Positions 15,813 to 25,043 of a stretch of DNA of 64,000 nucleotides are shown one piece after another. The notes beneath the pieces were generated by a model. That model was given only the letters and a program-made list of their open reading frames with translations. It had not been told where the DNA came from and did no database searches. Every line of letters starts with the position of its first letter. The stretch's first letter is position 1. Source of the DNA: Marinobacter vulgaris (GTDB lineage: Bacteria; Pseudomonadota; Gammaproteobacteria; Pseudomonadales; Oleiphilaceae); assembly GCF_003344045.1 (NCBI RefSeq), contig NZ_QFWX01000002.1, positions 1-64,000 of the forward strand, read 5' to 3'. The translations under genes and the position numbers were made by a program.

Positions 15813-16640
15813 ATGACGGGTGACGATTTCCACTTCCGCTTCGGCGGTATCGAGCGATTATACGGCCGCAGGGCCCTGGAGCGCTTTCGTCATGCCCACA
15901 TTGCCATTGTCGGCCTGGGCGGCGTCGGCTCGTGGGCGGCCGAGGCCCTGGCCCGCTCCGGTATCGGTACACTGACGCTCATTGATATGGACGACATCTG
16001 TGTTTCCAATACCAACCGCCAGCTTCATGCGCTGACAGGCCAGTATGGCCGCACCAAGACCGACGCCATGGCAGAACGCCTGCGCGGCATCAACCCGGGA
16101 GCTGACATCCGTGTGCATTTCGGATTCCTGAATACCAAAAACGTCAGTGAGCTGATCACGCAGGAGATGTCAGGGGTGGTTGACGCTATTGACAGCGTCA
16201 AGGCCAAGGCGTCATTGATCGCACATTGCCAGCGACAGAAAATCCCACTGGTTTGCGCCGGAGGTGCCGGTGGCCAGATGGATCCGACCCAGATCCGCGT
16301 CAGCGACCTGAGCAAAACCACTCAGGACCCCCTGCTCGCCAAGGTTCGGAACCTGTTACGACGGGAGTACGGTTTCTCCCGCAACCCCAGGCGCCGTTTC
16401 GGCATCGAAGCCGTGTACTCCCTGGAGCAGCTCACGTATCCTGCCGCTGATGGTGAGGTCTGTCTCCAGAAGCCGGCCACAGAAGGGCCTGTCCGCCTCG
16501 ATTGCGCGTCCGGATTTGGAGCCGCCAGCCCGGTTACCGCCAGCTTCGGTTTTTTTGCGGCGGCCAGGCTTCTGGCCAGGCTTGCACGCAAAGCGGAGTC
16601 CGGCACCGCCGCACCCTCTCCCGCCGGACAACCGAACTAA
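15813..16640 (+). CDS. tcdA: tRNA threonylcarbamoyladenosine dehydratase TcdA
   Basis: This 275-residue E1-like enzyme cyclises t6A to ct6A at position 37 of ANN-decoding tRNAs, using ATP. The N-terminal phrase RFGGIERLYG, the nucleotide motif IVGLGGVGSWAAEALARSGIG, IDMDDICVSNTNRQ and GGAGGQMDPTQIRVSDLSKT are all diagnostic. Length agrees with E. coli TcdA (CsdL). The ATG follows GGAGATG. No csdA or csdE neighbour is present. The antiporter gene starts 29 bases downstream and may be co-transcribed. Confidence 0.95.
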   Translation: MTGDDFHFRFGGIERLYGRRALERFRHAHIAIVGLGGVGSWAAEALARSGIGTLTLIDMDDICVSNTNRQLHALTGQYGRTKTDAMAERLRGINPGADIRVHFGFLNTKNVSELITQEMSGVVDAIDSVKAKASLIAHCQRQKIPLVCAGGAGGQMDPTQIRVSDLSKTTQDPLLAKVRNLLRREYGFSRNPRRRFGIEAVYSLEQLTYPAADGEVCLQKPATEGPVRLDCASGFGAASPVTASFGFFAAARLLARLARKAESGTAAPSPAGQPN

Positions 16641-16669
16641 TTCCATGAATCAACGGAACTGACTCCCCT

Positions 16670-18517
16670 ATGACCGTCAGCACTGTCTTTCTACTCGCCT
16701 GCATTGGTGTGCTTTCACTTTTCTGCCAGTGGCTCGCCTGGCGGGTTCGTATGCCTGCCATCCTGTTCCTGCTTGCCGGCGGAATTGCAGCGGGCCCATT
16801 ACTGGGCTTCCTGAACCCGGAAGAGGTGTTTGGCGATCTGTTGTTCCCGGTGATTTCCCTGGCGGTGGCAATTATTCTTTTCGAGGGCAGCCTGACCCTC
16901 CGCTATCAGGAAATCCGTGGTCACGGCAAGATGGTTCGCAACCTGATTCCCGTTGGCTCCATCGTCACCTGTTTTATCGGTACTCTGGCCGCACGCTATA
17001 TTCTGAACGTGTCCTGGGAAGTCGCGCTATTGTTCGGGGCCATATCCATTGTCACCGGCCCCACGGTTATCGCCCCTCTGCTTCGGTCCGTCAGACCCGA
17101 TGCCAAACTCGCCAACATCCTACGATGGGAAGGCATCATCATTGATCCGGTAGGGGCGCTGTTGGTGGTTCTGGTGTTCGAAGGCATCGTATCCTGGGGC
17201 CAGGGCAACGTGTTCGGCCACTCCATGTACATCTTCGGAAAAACCCTGGCGGTGGGCTTTGTGCTTGGTGCGGCGGCTGGCTGGCTCAATGGCATTGCCC
17301 TGCGCAAGCACCTGTTACCCCAGTACCTGCACAATGCCGGCACCCTGACTTTCATGCTCGGGGTCTACGCGCTATCAAACGAGATGGCCCATGAGTCCGG
17401 CCTGCTGACGGTCACTGTGATGGGCATCTGGATGGCCAACATGAAACAGGTTCCCATCGACGCCATTCTGGAATTCAAGGAATCCCTGAGTGTGCTGCTG
17501 ATTTCCGCGCTGTTCATCATTCTGGCAGCGCGGGTCGAATTCGCAGCGATTGCCGAACTGGGCTGGGGACTGGTGCTCGTGCTGGCGCTGCTAATGCTGG
17601 TGGCACGCCCGGTCAGTATCTTTCTGTCTGCCATTGGTACCAGCCTTAACTGGCGGGACAAACTGTTTCTGAGCTGGATTGCGCCCCGGGGTATCGTAGC
17701 CGCCGCGGTTTCAGCGTTGTTTGCCTTCCAGCTGCAGAAGCTTGGCTATGAGAGCGCCGGCGCCCTGGTACCTCTCGTATTCATGCTGATTATTGCCACC
17801 GTTACCCTGCAGAGCCTTACTGCCCGGCCGCTTGCCAAGCTGCTGAAAGTGGACGAGCCGGCGGCATACGGCTTTCTCATCCTGGGCGCCAACCCGATGG
17901 CGCGGAAAATCGGTCTGGCACTGAAAAAACTGGAGGTGCCGGTGATCCTTGCGGACACCAACTGGGAAAATGTCAAGCAGGCGCGCATGGAAGACCTGCA
18001 GGTGTATTTTGGCAATCCGGTGTCCGAGCACGCCTCCACCCATCTGGACCTGACCGGTATTGGCAACCTGCTGGTCATCTCCCCCTACAAGCACATGAAC
18101 TCGCTGGCGACTTATCACTTCCTGGACTGGTTCGGCCAGAATTCGGTGCTGACACTGGCCGAGGGGGACCAGGACCAGAGGGCGAGGCATCAGACCGCCG
18201 AGAAAATCCAGATGACCCGGGGACTGTTTGGCGGTGTCAGTTATGCCAAGCTGGCCAGCCTGGCCAGCCAGGGGTATTCAGTGAAAACCACCCAGCTCAG
18301 CGAGGAGTTTTCCTTCGAGGACTTTCTGGAAAAATACGATCGGCAGGCCCTGGTGCTGTTTGTGCTGGATAACCGCGAGCACATCTGGCCGGTCAAGAGC
18401 ATCAGTGATATCAAGCCTGAGAAAGACTGGACCCTGGTCAGCCTGGTGCCTCCCCAGGCCAGAAAGGAGCGCAAGGAACGGGATACCGGTGAGGCACGGG
18501 CACCCAATCCGGCCTGA
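16670..18517 (+). CDS. CPA1-family sodium(potassium)/proton antiporter with a TrkA-N domain
   Basis: This 615-residue protein has about twelve membrane helices in the first 400 residues. They include FPVISLAVAIILFEGSL, GAISIVTGPTVIAPLL and the transport-site region LRWEGIIIDPVGALLVVLV. WIAPRGIVAAAVSALFAF also matches NhaP-type antiporters. After about residue 400 a cytoplasmic Rossmann RCK/TrkA-N domain follows (YGFLILGANPMARKIGLALKKL, ILADTNWENV). Such proteins exchange Na+ or K+ for protons and help with salt and pH balance. Ion selectivity is not readable. Confidence 0.88.
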   Translation: MTVSTVFLLACIGVLSLFCQWLAWRVRMPAILFLLAGGIAAGPLLGFLNPEEVFGDLLFPVISLAVAIILFEGSLTLRYQEIRGHGKMVRNLIPVGSIVTCFIGTLAARYILNVSWEVALLFGAISIVTGPTVIAPLLRSVRPDAKLANILRWEGIIIDPVGALLVVLVFEGIVSWGQGNVFGHSMYIFGKTLAVGFVLGAAAGWLNGIALRKHLLPQYLHNAGTLTFMLGVYALSNEMAHESGLLTVTVMGIWMANMKQVPIDAILEFKESLSVLLISALFIILAARVEFAAIAELGWGLVLVLALLMLVARPVSIFLSAIGTSLNWRDKLFLSWIAPRGIVAAAVSALFAFQLQKLGYESAGALVPLVFMLIIATVTLQSLTARPLAKLLKVDEPAAYGFLILGANPMARKIGLALKKLEVPVILADTNWENVKQARMEDLQVYFGNPVSEHASTHLDLTGIGNLLVISPYKHMNSLATYHFLDWFGQNSVLTLAEGDQDQRARHQTAEKIQMTRGLFGGVSYAKLASLASQGYSVKTTQLSEEFSFEDFLEKYDRQALVLFVLDNREHIWPVKSISDIKPEKDWTLVSLVPPQARKERKERDTGEARAPNPA

Positions 18518-18522
18518 ACCTT

Positions 18523-19512
18523 TCAGGACCTGCGGCAGTCAAGCACCAGTTTGCCTCTGACATGCCCGCCCTCAAGCATGCGGTGCGCATCGGCGACCTG
18601 ATCCAGCGAGAAGGTTTCATCGATGTGAACCCGCACATCACCGTCCTCGATCAGTTCCGCGATCTCGTCAAGATGAAAGACATCGGGACGCACGGTCATG
18701 CCGTGGGCCCGTAGCCCCAGCTCCTCCGCCGCGGTAATGATTTCGTCCGCTGTTACCGTGGGGATGGTCACCAGCACGCCGTGCTCACTGAGGGTGTGCA
18801 GGGAGCGCTTGCCCGCCTCGCCGCCAACCAGGTCCAGCACCACATCCAGGCCATAGCATTCGTCAACGACATCCGTTGTGTGGTAGTCAATTACCTCATG
18901 GACACCGAAAGCAGCCAGGAAATCGCGATTACTTGCCGACGCCGTGGCGATCACATGGGCGCCACGCTCCAGGGCAAACTGCACTGCAAAGTGGCCCACC
19001 CCGCCGGCGCCGGCATGAATCAGAATTTTCTGGCCCGCCTCCAGTTCCGCCACTTCGAAAAGTGCCTGCCAGGCGGTCAAAGCCGCGAGGGGCAAAGCGC
19101 CGGCGCTTACCAGGTCCAGTTCTTCCGGAACGATGGCCAACTCATCAGCACGGGCAACCACATACTCCGAATAGCCACCACCGTTGGCTGGAAAGCCTAC
19201 CATGCCCATCACCCGGTCGCCGGGTGCCAGCGTGGTTACGTCCCGACCAACCGATATGACTTCGCCGGCCGCGTCAAAGCCCGGCGTCCAGGGCAGATGA
19301 TCCTCGATCTGGCGGGCCACGAAACCCAGCCCCTTGCGGGTTTTCCAGTCAATGGGGTTCAGCCCGGCACCGGCTACCCTGAACAGCACTTCCTCGGCAC
19401 CCGGCTCCGGGATTTCCGAAGTCTCGATCCGCAGTACGTCGGCATCGCCAAAGCGGTCATAGACGACTTGGCGCATGGCGTTGCCAGCATTCGGATCAGC
19501 GGTGTTTTCCAT
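18523..19512 (-). CDS. NADPH:quinone reductase / zinc-type alcohol dehydrogenase family (MDR)
   Basis: This 329-residue medium-chain dehydrogenase/reductase has an N-terminal GroES-like domain (RFGDADVLRIETSEIPEPGAEEVL), then GAGLNPIDWKTRKG. The coenzyme-binding motif is ILIHAGAGGVGHFAVQFA. Zinc ligands of classical alcohol dehydrogenases are absent, which favours the quinone oxidoreductase group. The start at 19512 follows GGAGAA; a 13-residue upstream extension is rejected. It is convergent with the antiporter gene. Substrate is unknown. Confidence 0.85.
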   Translation of the reverse strand: MENTADPNAGNAMRQVVYDRFGDADVLRIETSEIPEPGAEEVLFRVAGAGLNPIDWKTRKGLGFVARQIEDHLPWTPGFDAAGEVISVGRDVTTLAPGDRVMGMVGFPANGGGYSEYVVARADELAIVPEELDLVSAGALPLAALTAWQALFEVAELEAGQKILIHAGAGGVGHFAVQFALERGAHVIATASASNRDFLAAFGVHEVIDYHTTDVVDECYGLDVVLDLVGGEAGKRSLHTLSEHGVLVTIPTVTADEIITAAEELGLRAHGMTVRPDVFHLDEIAELIEDGDVRVHIDETFSLDQVADAHRMLEGGHVRGKLVLDCRRS

Positions 19513-19590
19513 GATGTTCTCCAGACGGCTTGAGGGACAGGACAGAATCATTGTTCAGACTAGCAGAAACTACACTCAGTGGTACTAACG

Positions 19591-20061
19591 TCACGACCTG
19601 AGTACACCCTCTGCCGGTACCATGGCGCCACCGAGGATATCAGCGAACTCGGCAGGCATCCGCGAGGGCCGCTGGCTTTTCAGGTTGACACAGGCGTGGG
19701 TGGACACAGCGCGCACCAGGGTCCTGCCATCGCACTCCCGCACCAGCTGGAACCGGCGCTCGGATCGAAAGCGGCCATCAAACCCGGTCAGCCAGGTAGC
19801 GAGTACCAGGCGATCACCAGCGTTGGCAGCGGTCAGGTAATCAATCTCTGTACGGGTAATCGCCATGGCCTTGCCGGTTTTTTCATGCAACTCCCAGGTC
19901 ATCCCCAGACTCTCGATGTGCTGCCAGCTGATGTCCTCCAGCCAACGCACATACACCACATTGTTGGCATGTCCCAGCCTGTCGGTATCCTCGTCACCCA
20001 CGTCAATGATCATTGTGAAGGGGTCGGGAAGATCCCAGCTCACCGGTATGCCATCACTCAT
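19591..20061 (-). CDS. Hotdog-fold acyl-CoA thioesterase (4HBT family)
   Basis: This 156-residue protein has the 4-hydroxybenzoyl-CoA thioesterase pattern DEDTDRLGHANNVVYVRWLEDISWQHIE, with the catalytic aspartate region and GHxNNxxY, followed by TEIDYLTAANAGDRLVLATWL. It hydrolyses acyl-CoA thioesters, probably medium or aromatic ones. The start overlaps the end of the upstream gene by eight bases, so the two are translated from one message. Confidence 0.85.
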   Translation of the reverse strand: MSDGIPVSWDLPDPFTMIIDVGDEDTDRLGHANNVVYVRWLEDISWQHIESLGMTWELHEKTGKAMAITRTEIDYLTAANAGDRLVLATWLTGFDGRFRSERRFQLVRECDGRTLVRAVSTHACVNLKSQRPSRMPAEFADILGGAMVPAEGVLRS

Positions 20062-21145
20062 CGTTGTCTTCTCCCAGTCCCGGAATGGCCGCTAACGCTA
20101 ACCGGCCAATGCGATCATTGTGAAGTGAACCGAAGTAAAGGTAGCCGTCGTCGGGATTGACCGAGGTGATCTCCTGGAGATGGGTCCCCCTGGTATCGTG
20201 AAGGCTGGTTATCACCTTTCCCTGCTCGTCGAGCGCCACCACCAGCCCGTATTCACGGGGCTCTGGCAGGAAATAATCCGGAAGTTTGGCCAGCAGATCC
20301 TTGAGCCAGGGCTGCCGGTGCAGGGCATCGATCTGAGCGTTCCTCAGAGTGGGGAATGCCACCCAGTAGCGGCCGCCACTGTCGTGTGCAAGATTGTCAG
20401 GAAATCCCGGCAGATTGTCGACGAACACCTCTGCCTGACCGGGAGTGCGACCGCCGATCCAGTACTTCAGAATGCGGTACTTCCAGGTTTCGTTGACGAG
20501 CACGTACTCACCGTCCGGTGACACCGCCACGCCATTGGCAAAGTGCAGGTTGCTCAGCAGCACCTCGGTTCTGCCGGTGCGCGGATCATAGCGCAGCAGC
20601 CGCCCGTGGGGCCGCATCTCCAGCAGATCCAGCAGGTAATCCGGCTGGCGAAAGCGGGAACTGGCATCGGTGAAATAGATCCTGCCGTCCTGAGCAATAT
20701 CCACATCGTCGGTAAAACGGAAGGGCAGGCCTTCGGCTTCGCGGGTCAGCAGGGTAACTGACTTGTCCGGGGCGATGGACAGCAGGCCCTTCCAGGAATC
20801 CGCCACGATGAGGTTGCCATGACGGTCAAACACCATACCCAGGGGCCGGCCACCGGTCTCCAGCCATTTTTCGACCCGGCCATCCGGCCAGACCCGGACA
20901 ATCCATCCGTCCTGGGTACCGGTATAGAGCACACCTTCCTCATCCATGGTGGTATCTTCCGGGCCATAGACTTCCCCCCTGGCCAACAGATCCGCCAGCC
21001 TCAGGCGTTGGTTCGGGGCGAGCTCACCGGTCAGGGGTCGCGGCGAGGGAGCATCCCAGGACTGGCTGTTGATGGGAGACGGCGACAGCAGAAAACTGCC
21101 CAGCACCAAAAACCCGATCAGCAAAGCCCACAGAAGCCACTTCAT
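20054..21145 (-). CDS. SMP-30/gluconolactonase/strictosidine-synthase-like beta-propeller protein
   Basis: This 363-residue protein has an N-terminal membrane anchor or uncleaved signal (WLLWALLIGFLVLGSFLLS). A six-bladed propeller of the strictosidine synthase-like type follows: GPEDTTMDEEGVLYTGTQDGWIVRV, RPLGMVFDRHGNLIVADSWKGL, FTDDVDIAQDGRIYFTDASSRF and FANGVAVSPDGEYVLVNETWKYRI. Relatives are calcium-dependent lactonases or arylesterases. It is probably periplasmic and membrane-attached. It is coupled with the thioesterase gene. Confidence 0.82.
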   Translation of the reverse strand: MKWLLWALLIGFLVLGSFLLSPSPINSQSWDAPSPRPLTGELAPNQRLRLADLLARGEVYGPEDTTMDEEGVLYTGTQDGWIVRVWPDGRVEKWLETGGRPLGMVFDRHGNLIVADSWKGLLSIAPDKSVTLLTREAEGLPFRFTDDVDIAQDGRIYFTDASSRFRQPDYLLDLLEMRPHGRLLRYDPRTGRTEVLLSNLHFANGVAVSPDGEYVLVNETWKYRILKYWIGGRTPGQAEVFVDNLPGFPDNLAHDSGGRYWVAFPTLRNAQIDALHRQPWLKDLLAKLPDYFLPEPREYGLVVALDEQGKVITSLHDTRGTHLQEITSVNPDDGYLYFGSLHNDRIGRLALAAIPGLGEDNDE

Positions 21146-21253
21146 AGATGATGCCCGTTACTGTCAGAAGCCATTCTGTAACCTTATCAGACACTCGCCG
21201 GTGGCTAAACTGGCAACCACGCTGGCGCTATTGGCCGGGCAACGCCAAAGTTT

Positions 21254-22045
21254 CTACTCGGAGAGAAATCGACGGCAAAGGGCGGCAAAGCTGTCGGGCT
21301 TCTCGGCGTGCAACCAATGCCCCGTGCCATTGATGATGCGAAGGTCCGCATGGGGAAAGAGCCGGCGAATATCGTCGCGATGCTTCTCCTGGATGTAAGC
21401 GGAATCAGCGCCCTTGATAAACAGCACCGGTCCTTCAAACGGCCCATCGCCCTCCGGCGCCCGGGCGAGCTGGGAATAACAGCGCTCAATCACCGGCAGG
21501 TTCAGCCGCCAGCGGAAGGAGCCCGGGTAATCGTTACGTTCATCGTCCGTTACCCGCACCAGATTTTTCAGCAGGAATTGCCTGACACCCGGCTCTTCAA
21601 CATAGTCAGCAAGAACCTCGTCGGCATCCTGGCGCGAGCGGATCACACCGGTATCGATAGCAGCCAGCCCCTCCATGACCACATCATGGCGGGGGTGATA
21701 GGTCACCGGCGCGATATCCGCCACGATAATCCGATCAACGCGCTCTGGCGCCTGCAGCGCCAACTGCATTGCAGTCTTGCCACCCATGGAGTGACCAAGA
21801 ATGGCAGCCTTGTCCAGCCCGCGGGCATCCATGTAAGCCAGCACGTCCTCCGCCATCGACGGGTAGTCCATGGTATCCGTATGGGGGGAACTGCCATGGT
21901 TGCGCTGATCCAGAGCATGTATCTGCCAGTGATCCTGCAACCGGCGGCTGATACCACCCAGATTATCGAGAGAGCCAAACAGGCCATGAAGCAGGATCAG
22001 CGGCTGGCCATCGCCAGTAATACGGTAGTTAAGCTCAACACTCAT
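21254..22045 (-). CDS. Alpha/beta hydrolase, YbfF-like esterase
   Basis: This 263-residue hydrolase shows LILLHGLFGSLDNLGGISRRL, DQRNHGSSPH, the nucleophile elbow GHSMGGKTAMQLAL (serine) and the histidine segment GTGHWLHAEKPD. These match the YbfF esterase group, which acts on short acyl esters or acyl-CoA. The start MSVELNYRITGDG at 22045 has AAGAGGCG in front; a TTG two codons earlier is less likely. It is a separate unit, with a terminator for the small peptide gene just upstream. Confidence 0.88.
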   Translation of the reverse strand: MSVELNYRITGDGQPLILLHGLFGSLDNLGGISRRLQDHWQIHALDQRNHGSSPHTDTMDYPSMAEDVLAYMDARGLDKAAILGHSMGGKTAMQLALQAPERVDRIIVADIAPVTYHPRHDVVMEGLAAIDTGVIRSRQDADEVLADYVEEPGVRQFLLKNLVRVTDDERNDYPGSFRWRLNLPVIERCYSQLARAPEGDGPFEGPVLFIKGADSAYIQEKHRDDIRRLFPHADLRIINGTGHWLHAEKPDSFAALCRRFLSE

Positions 22046-22180
22046 GGACAACGCCTCTTAAGATACCCATACATGTTTTCGAAAGAACTGCATTTGAACA
22101 CGTCGACTACATTACCATTGGCGGACACAGGCACAAGGGGGAACTGGCTCAACCGGGCGGGGCACATCGTTCGTGCAGAC

Positions 22181-22207
22181 GAAAAAAAGCCGGAGTTCCC
22201 TCCGGCT
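22181..22207 (-). terminator. Rho-independent terminator of the 30-residue peptide gene
   Basis: On the minus strand the perfect stem AGCCGGAG / CTCCGGCT with a short loop is followed by seven T residues. It lies 45 bases after the peptide stop codon and defines that gene as a short independent transcript. Confidence 0.88.
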
Positions 22208-22251
22208 CAGGTCATGCAGGCTGCTCTTGCTGCGGCAGCAATACTCAACGA

Positions 22252-22344
22252 TCAGCAGTAGTACATGCCGTTCAGATACTCGGCCAACGCGGCAATATTG
22301 GACCGCTCGAGCTCGTTATGGGGTACAAAAATTTCCAGATCCAT
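22252..22344 (-). CDS. Unrecognised 30-residue peptide gene
   Basis: An ATG at 22344 lies nine bases after GGAGGT and opens a frame of 30 codons that begins MDLEIFVPHNELERS, continues through IAALAEYL and ends NGMYYC. A strong terminator follows. The perfect ribosome site, the complete frame and the dedicated terminator argue that it is real. It has no signal peptide, no membrane span and a C-terminal cysteine after two tyrosines. It is divergent from an AraC-type regulator. It does not match PqqA or MftA, and no radical SAM or other modifying enzyme is nearby. Function unknown. Confidence 0.65.
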   Translation of the reverse strand: MDLEIFVPHNELERSNIAALAEYLNGMYYC

Positions 22345-22424
22345 GAAAACACCTCCGGTTTCACTTTGCTTGACTAAGAATCCTCAATATCTTGATGATA
22401 TCGTTGATACAGTGTCGGGCCATT

Positions 22425-22435
22425 GACAGGCTGTC
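22425..22435. promoter_or_regulatory. Palindrome GACAGGCTGTC between the peptide and the AraC-type gene
   Basis: A perfect 5-1-5 palindrome lies in the 149-base divergent control region. It is a candidate regulator site for one or both genes. Which protein binds it cannot be told from sequence. Confidence 0.3.
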
Positions 22436-22493
22436 CCACAGACTTGACATTTTGTATCAGCAAGGATGAACTCCTGTTAACCCTCAGATAAAG

Positions 22494-23558
22494 GTGACCG
22501 TGAACGCTCCCCAGGCAGAAGCCATCACATCGCCGCTGGTTGCAGCATCCAGCACCCTGGCACTGATTCACTATCTGGACCGGCAAGGGGTACTGGATCT
22601 CCCGGTGGTGGAGAAAATCACTGGACTCCGCCTTACTGCACTGAGCGACCCGGACCTGCGAATCCCCGCTGAAAACCACTATCGCCTTTGGGAATATGCT
22701 GAGCGGGTTACAGGAGACCCGGCTATCGGCCTTCATGCCGGCCAGGTGATTGATCCTGACCGTATGGGACTGGTGGGCCATGTGTTTTTCAATTGCGACA
22801 CCCTGGGCGAGGCGGTGACCCAATATGTCCGCCTTCAGCGGCTGATCAATGAATCGGTGACACTGAATTTTGAGCAGGCCGGTGACCAGGCCATCCTGAC
22901 CTGGCAGGCGGATTCACCCGGGCATTATTGCCGCCAGGATATGGACCGGACACTGGCGAGTGCCCTGTGCCGGACCCGGCACTTTATTGATTCCTCCATC
23001 GTTGCCGAGTGGGCCGAGATTGCCCATCCGGAGCCGTCTTACGGTAAGGAGTACCAGCACCTGCTGGGTGGCCGCGTCTATTTCGGCTCCGGCATCACCC
23101 GCCTTGCCTTCAACAGCCGGCACCTGAGTCATCCGATACCCCACCGCAACCCCTACGTGTATTCCGCCGTACTCAAACAGGTCAACGCGCTGCTGGTCCG
23201 TCTTCAGGGCCGGCGCACCTTCGGCCGCAGGATCCGGCGCCTGATATCCCGCCAGATGGCCACGGATCGCATTGACGCCGACACCCTCGCAAAGCAGTGC
23301 CATATGAGCCGTCAGACCCTGTATCGACGCCTGAAAAAAGAGGGGCTGGGGTTTCAGGAGCTGGTGGAAGAGATTCGCCAGGACAAGGCGCTTCGCTACG
23401 TCGCGTCGGGGCAGTACGCACTTGGTGAAATTGCCTTCCTGCTGGGCTTTTCCGAGCTCAGCGCCTTCAGCCGTGCTTTCAAACGCTGGACTGGCATGGC
23501 ACCGGCCCAGTATCGGGCCCGCCACCAATCCGATGAAAGCGGAGAAGCACCAGAATGA
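22494..23558 (+). CDS. AraC-family transcriptional regulator (OruR/ArgR-like N-terminal domain)
   Basis: This 354-residue regulator has an N-terminal arabinose-binding-type domain of the PF12625 kind (LRIPAENHYRLWEYAERVTGDPAIGLHAG...GLVGHVFFNCDTLGEAV). The C-terminal AraC double helix-turn-helix is ADTLAKQCHMSRQTLYRRLKKEG and IAFLLGFSELSAFSRAFKRWTGMAPAQYR. The start is GTG, at 22494 or two codons later. Its stop overlaps the ATG of the cardiolipin synthase gene (ATGA), so they are coupled. It may also control the divergent peptide gene. Confidence 0.88.
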   Translation: MTVNAPQAEAITSPLVAASSTLALIHYLDRQGVLDLPVVEKITGLRLTALSDPDLRIPAENHYRLWEYAERVTGDPAIGLHAGQVIDPDRMGLVGHVFFNCDTLGEAVTQYVRLQRLINESVTLNFEQAGDQAILTWQADSPGHYCRQDMDRTLASALCRTRHFIDSSIVAEWAEIAHPEPSYGKEYQHLLGGRVYFGSGITRLAFNSRHLSHPIPHRNPYVYSAVLKQVNALLVRLQGRRTFGRRIRRLISRQMATDRIDADTLAKQCHMSRQTLYRRLKKEGLGFQELVEEIRQDKALRYVASGQYALGEIAFLLGFSELSAFSRAFKRWTGMAPAQYRARHQSDESGEAPE

Positions 23559-24991
23559 CCCTGCCCGATCTCTCCTGGCTTGCCATTGCTATCGGGCTGC
23601 TCTATCTGACAGCAGCAGCCTGCATCTACCGGATATTGATGACCTACCGCACCGCCCAGGGCGCGCTCGCCTGGGTGCTGGCCCTGATCGGCCTGCCCTA
23701 CATCGCAGTTCCCATGTTCCTGCTGTTCGGTCGCAACCGGTTCGGAGGCTATCTGAAACCGCGACCAACCGGCGATGCGGCGCTCACCGAACTGCTCAAC
23801 CGTTTCGAGCAACAGACCGCCTCGATTACCCAGCGAGACCATAAGCATTTCCATGACGAGCTTCAGGTTCTTTGCAAGCTGGGCCGGCAGCCATTCACCA
23901 GAGGCAACCAGTGCGACCTCCTCAAGGACGGCGAGGCCACCTTCGACGCTCTGTTTGACGCCATGGAGAATGCCCGAGACTACATCCTCCTGGAGTTCTA
24001 TATCGTTCGCTCCGACAAAATCGGCCAGCGCATCAAGGCGATACTGAAACGCAAACTCGCCGAGGGCGTGGAAGTATGGTTTCTGTACGACGACATTGGC
24101 AGCGTCTGGTTACCCCGGAAATACCTCAGGGAACTGGCCGCGGCCGGTGCCAACATTGCGTCATTCGGAGACGGCAACCTCCGCCGCATGCGGATGCAGG
24201 TCAACTTCCGCAACCACCGCAAACTGCTGGTCTGCGATGGCGAAGTGGGCTTTGTCGGGGGCATTAACCTGGGTGATGAGTACCTGGGCACCGCCATGGA
24301 CGAGGAACCCTGGCGCGACAGCCACTGCCGCATTACCGGGCCGGCGGTAACCGGCCTGCAACTGGCCTGGCTGGAAGACTGGAACTGGGCCAGCGGCGAA
24401 TTTCCCAGCCTGAACTGGGCGCCCGCCACGCCGGCACGTGGCGACCAGGAAGTGCTGATCCTGCCAACCGGCCCGGCAGATACCTACGAGACCTGCACGC
24501 TGTTTTTCCTGAACTGTATCAATAACGCCCAGGAGCGGATCTGGATTGCCTCGCCCTATTTCGTGCCCGACTTCCAGATCATGAACGCCCTGCAACTGGC
24601 ATCCCTTCGGGGTGTGGATGTACGCGTTATCATTCCGGAAAAATCCGACAGCCAGCTGATCAGGCTTGCAGCCTATTCGTACCTGGTGCAGGCCAGCCGC
24701 GCCGGCATCGGCATCTACCGGTACCAGCCTGGCTTCATGCATCAGAAGATGGTGCTGGTGGATCATCGCTACGCTGCCGTGGGAACCGCCAACCTGGATA
24801 ACCGTTCGATGCGCCTGAACTTCGAAATCACCGCCATCAGCACCGCCGGTGACTTTGTTGAGGGTGTAGAACACATGCTGGAGGAGGATCTTGCCAGCTG
24901 CCGCCTGATGACGGAGCGCGATTACCGGGAACGCTCAATTATTTTTCGCCTGGCTTGCAGAACGATCCGGTTGGCCGCCCCTCTGCTCTGA
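23555..24991 (+). CDS. cls: Cardiolipin synthase (phospholipase D superfamily)
   Basis: This 478-residue protein has two N-terminal membrane helices (LSWLAIAIGLLYLTAAACIY and LAWVLALIGLPYIAVPMFLLFG). Two HKD catalytic motifs follow: NHRKLLVCDGEVGFVGGINLGDEYLG and HQKMVLVDHRYAAVGTANLDNRS. It joins two phosphatidylglycerol molecules to cardiolipin at the inner membrane. Length and order match ClsA. Placement behind an AraC-type regulator with overlapping codons is unusual and suggests regulated expression. Confidence 0.92.
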   Translation: MTLPDLSWLAIAIGLLYLTAAACIYRILMTYRTAQGALAWVLALIGLPYIAVPMFLLFGRNRFGGYLKPRPTGDAALTELLNRFEQQTASITQRDHKHFHDELQVLCKLGRQPFTRGNQCDLLKDGEATFDALFDAMENARDYILLEFYIVRSDKIGQRIKAILKRKLAEGVEVWFLYDDIGSVWLPRKYLRELAAAGANIASFGDGNLRRMRMQVNFRNHRKLLVCDGEVGFVGGINLGDEYLGTAMDEEPWRDSHCRITGPAVTGLQLAWLEDWNWASGEFPSLNWAPATPARGDQEVLILPTGPADTYETCTLFFLNCINNAQERIWIASPYFVPDFQIMNALQLASLRGVDVRVIIPEKSDSQLIRLAAYSYLVQASRAGIGIYRYQPGFMHQKMVLVDHRYAAVGTANLDNRSMRLNFEITAISTAGDFVEGVEHMLEEDLASCRLMTERDYRERSIIFRLACRTIRLAAPLL

Positions 24992-25043
24992 AATGCGGCG
25001 GCCAGGCAGAAGAATGAAAGCCACCGCCGCATCCCTCTGGATT

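Noticed and set aside
22252..22344. The 30-residue peptide considered as PqqA or mycofactocin precursor
   Set aside because: It lacks the Glu-x3-Tyr core of PqqA and the C-terminal Val-Tyr of MftA, and no radical SAM enzyme is nearby.
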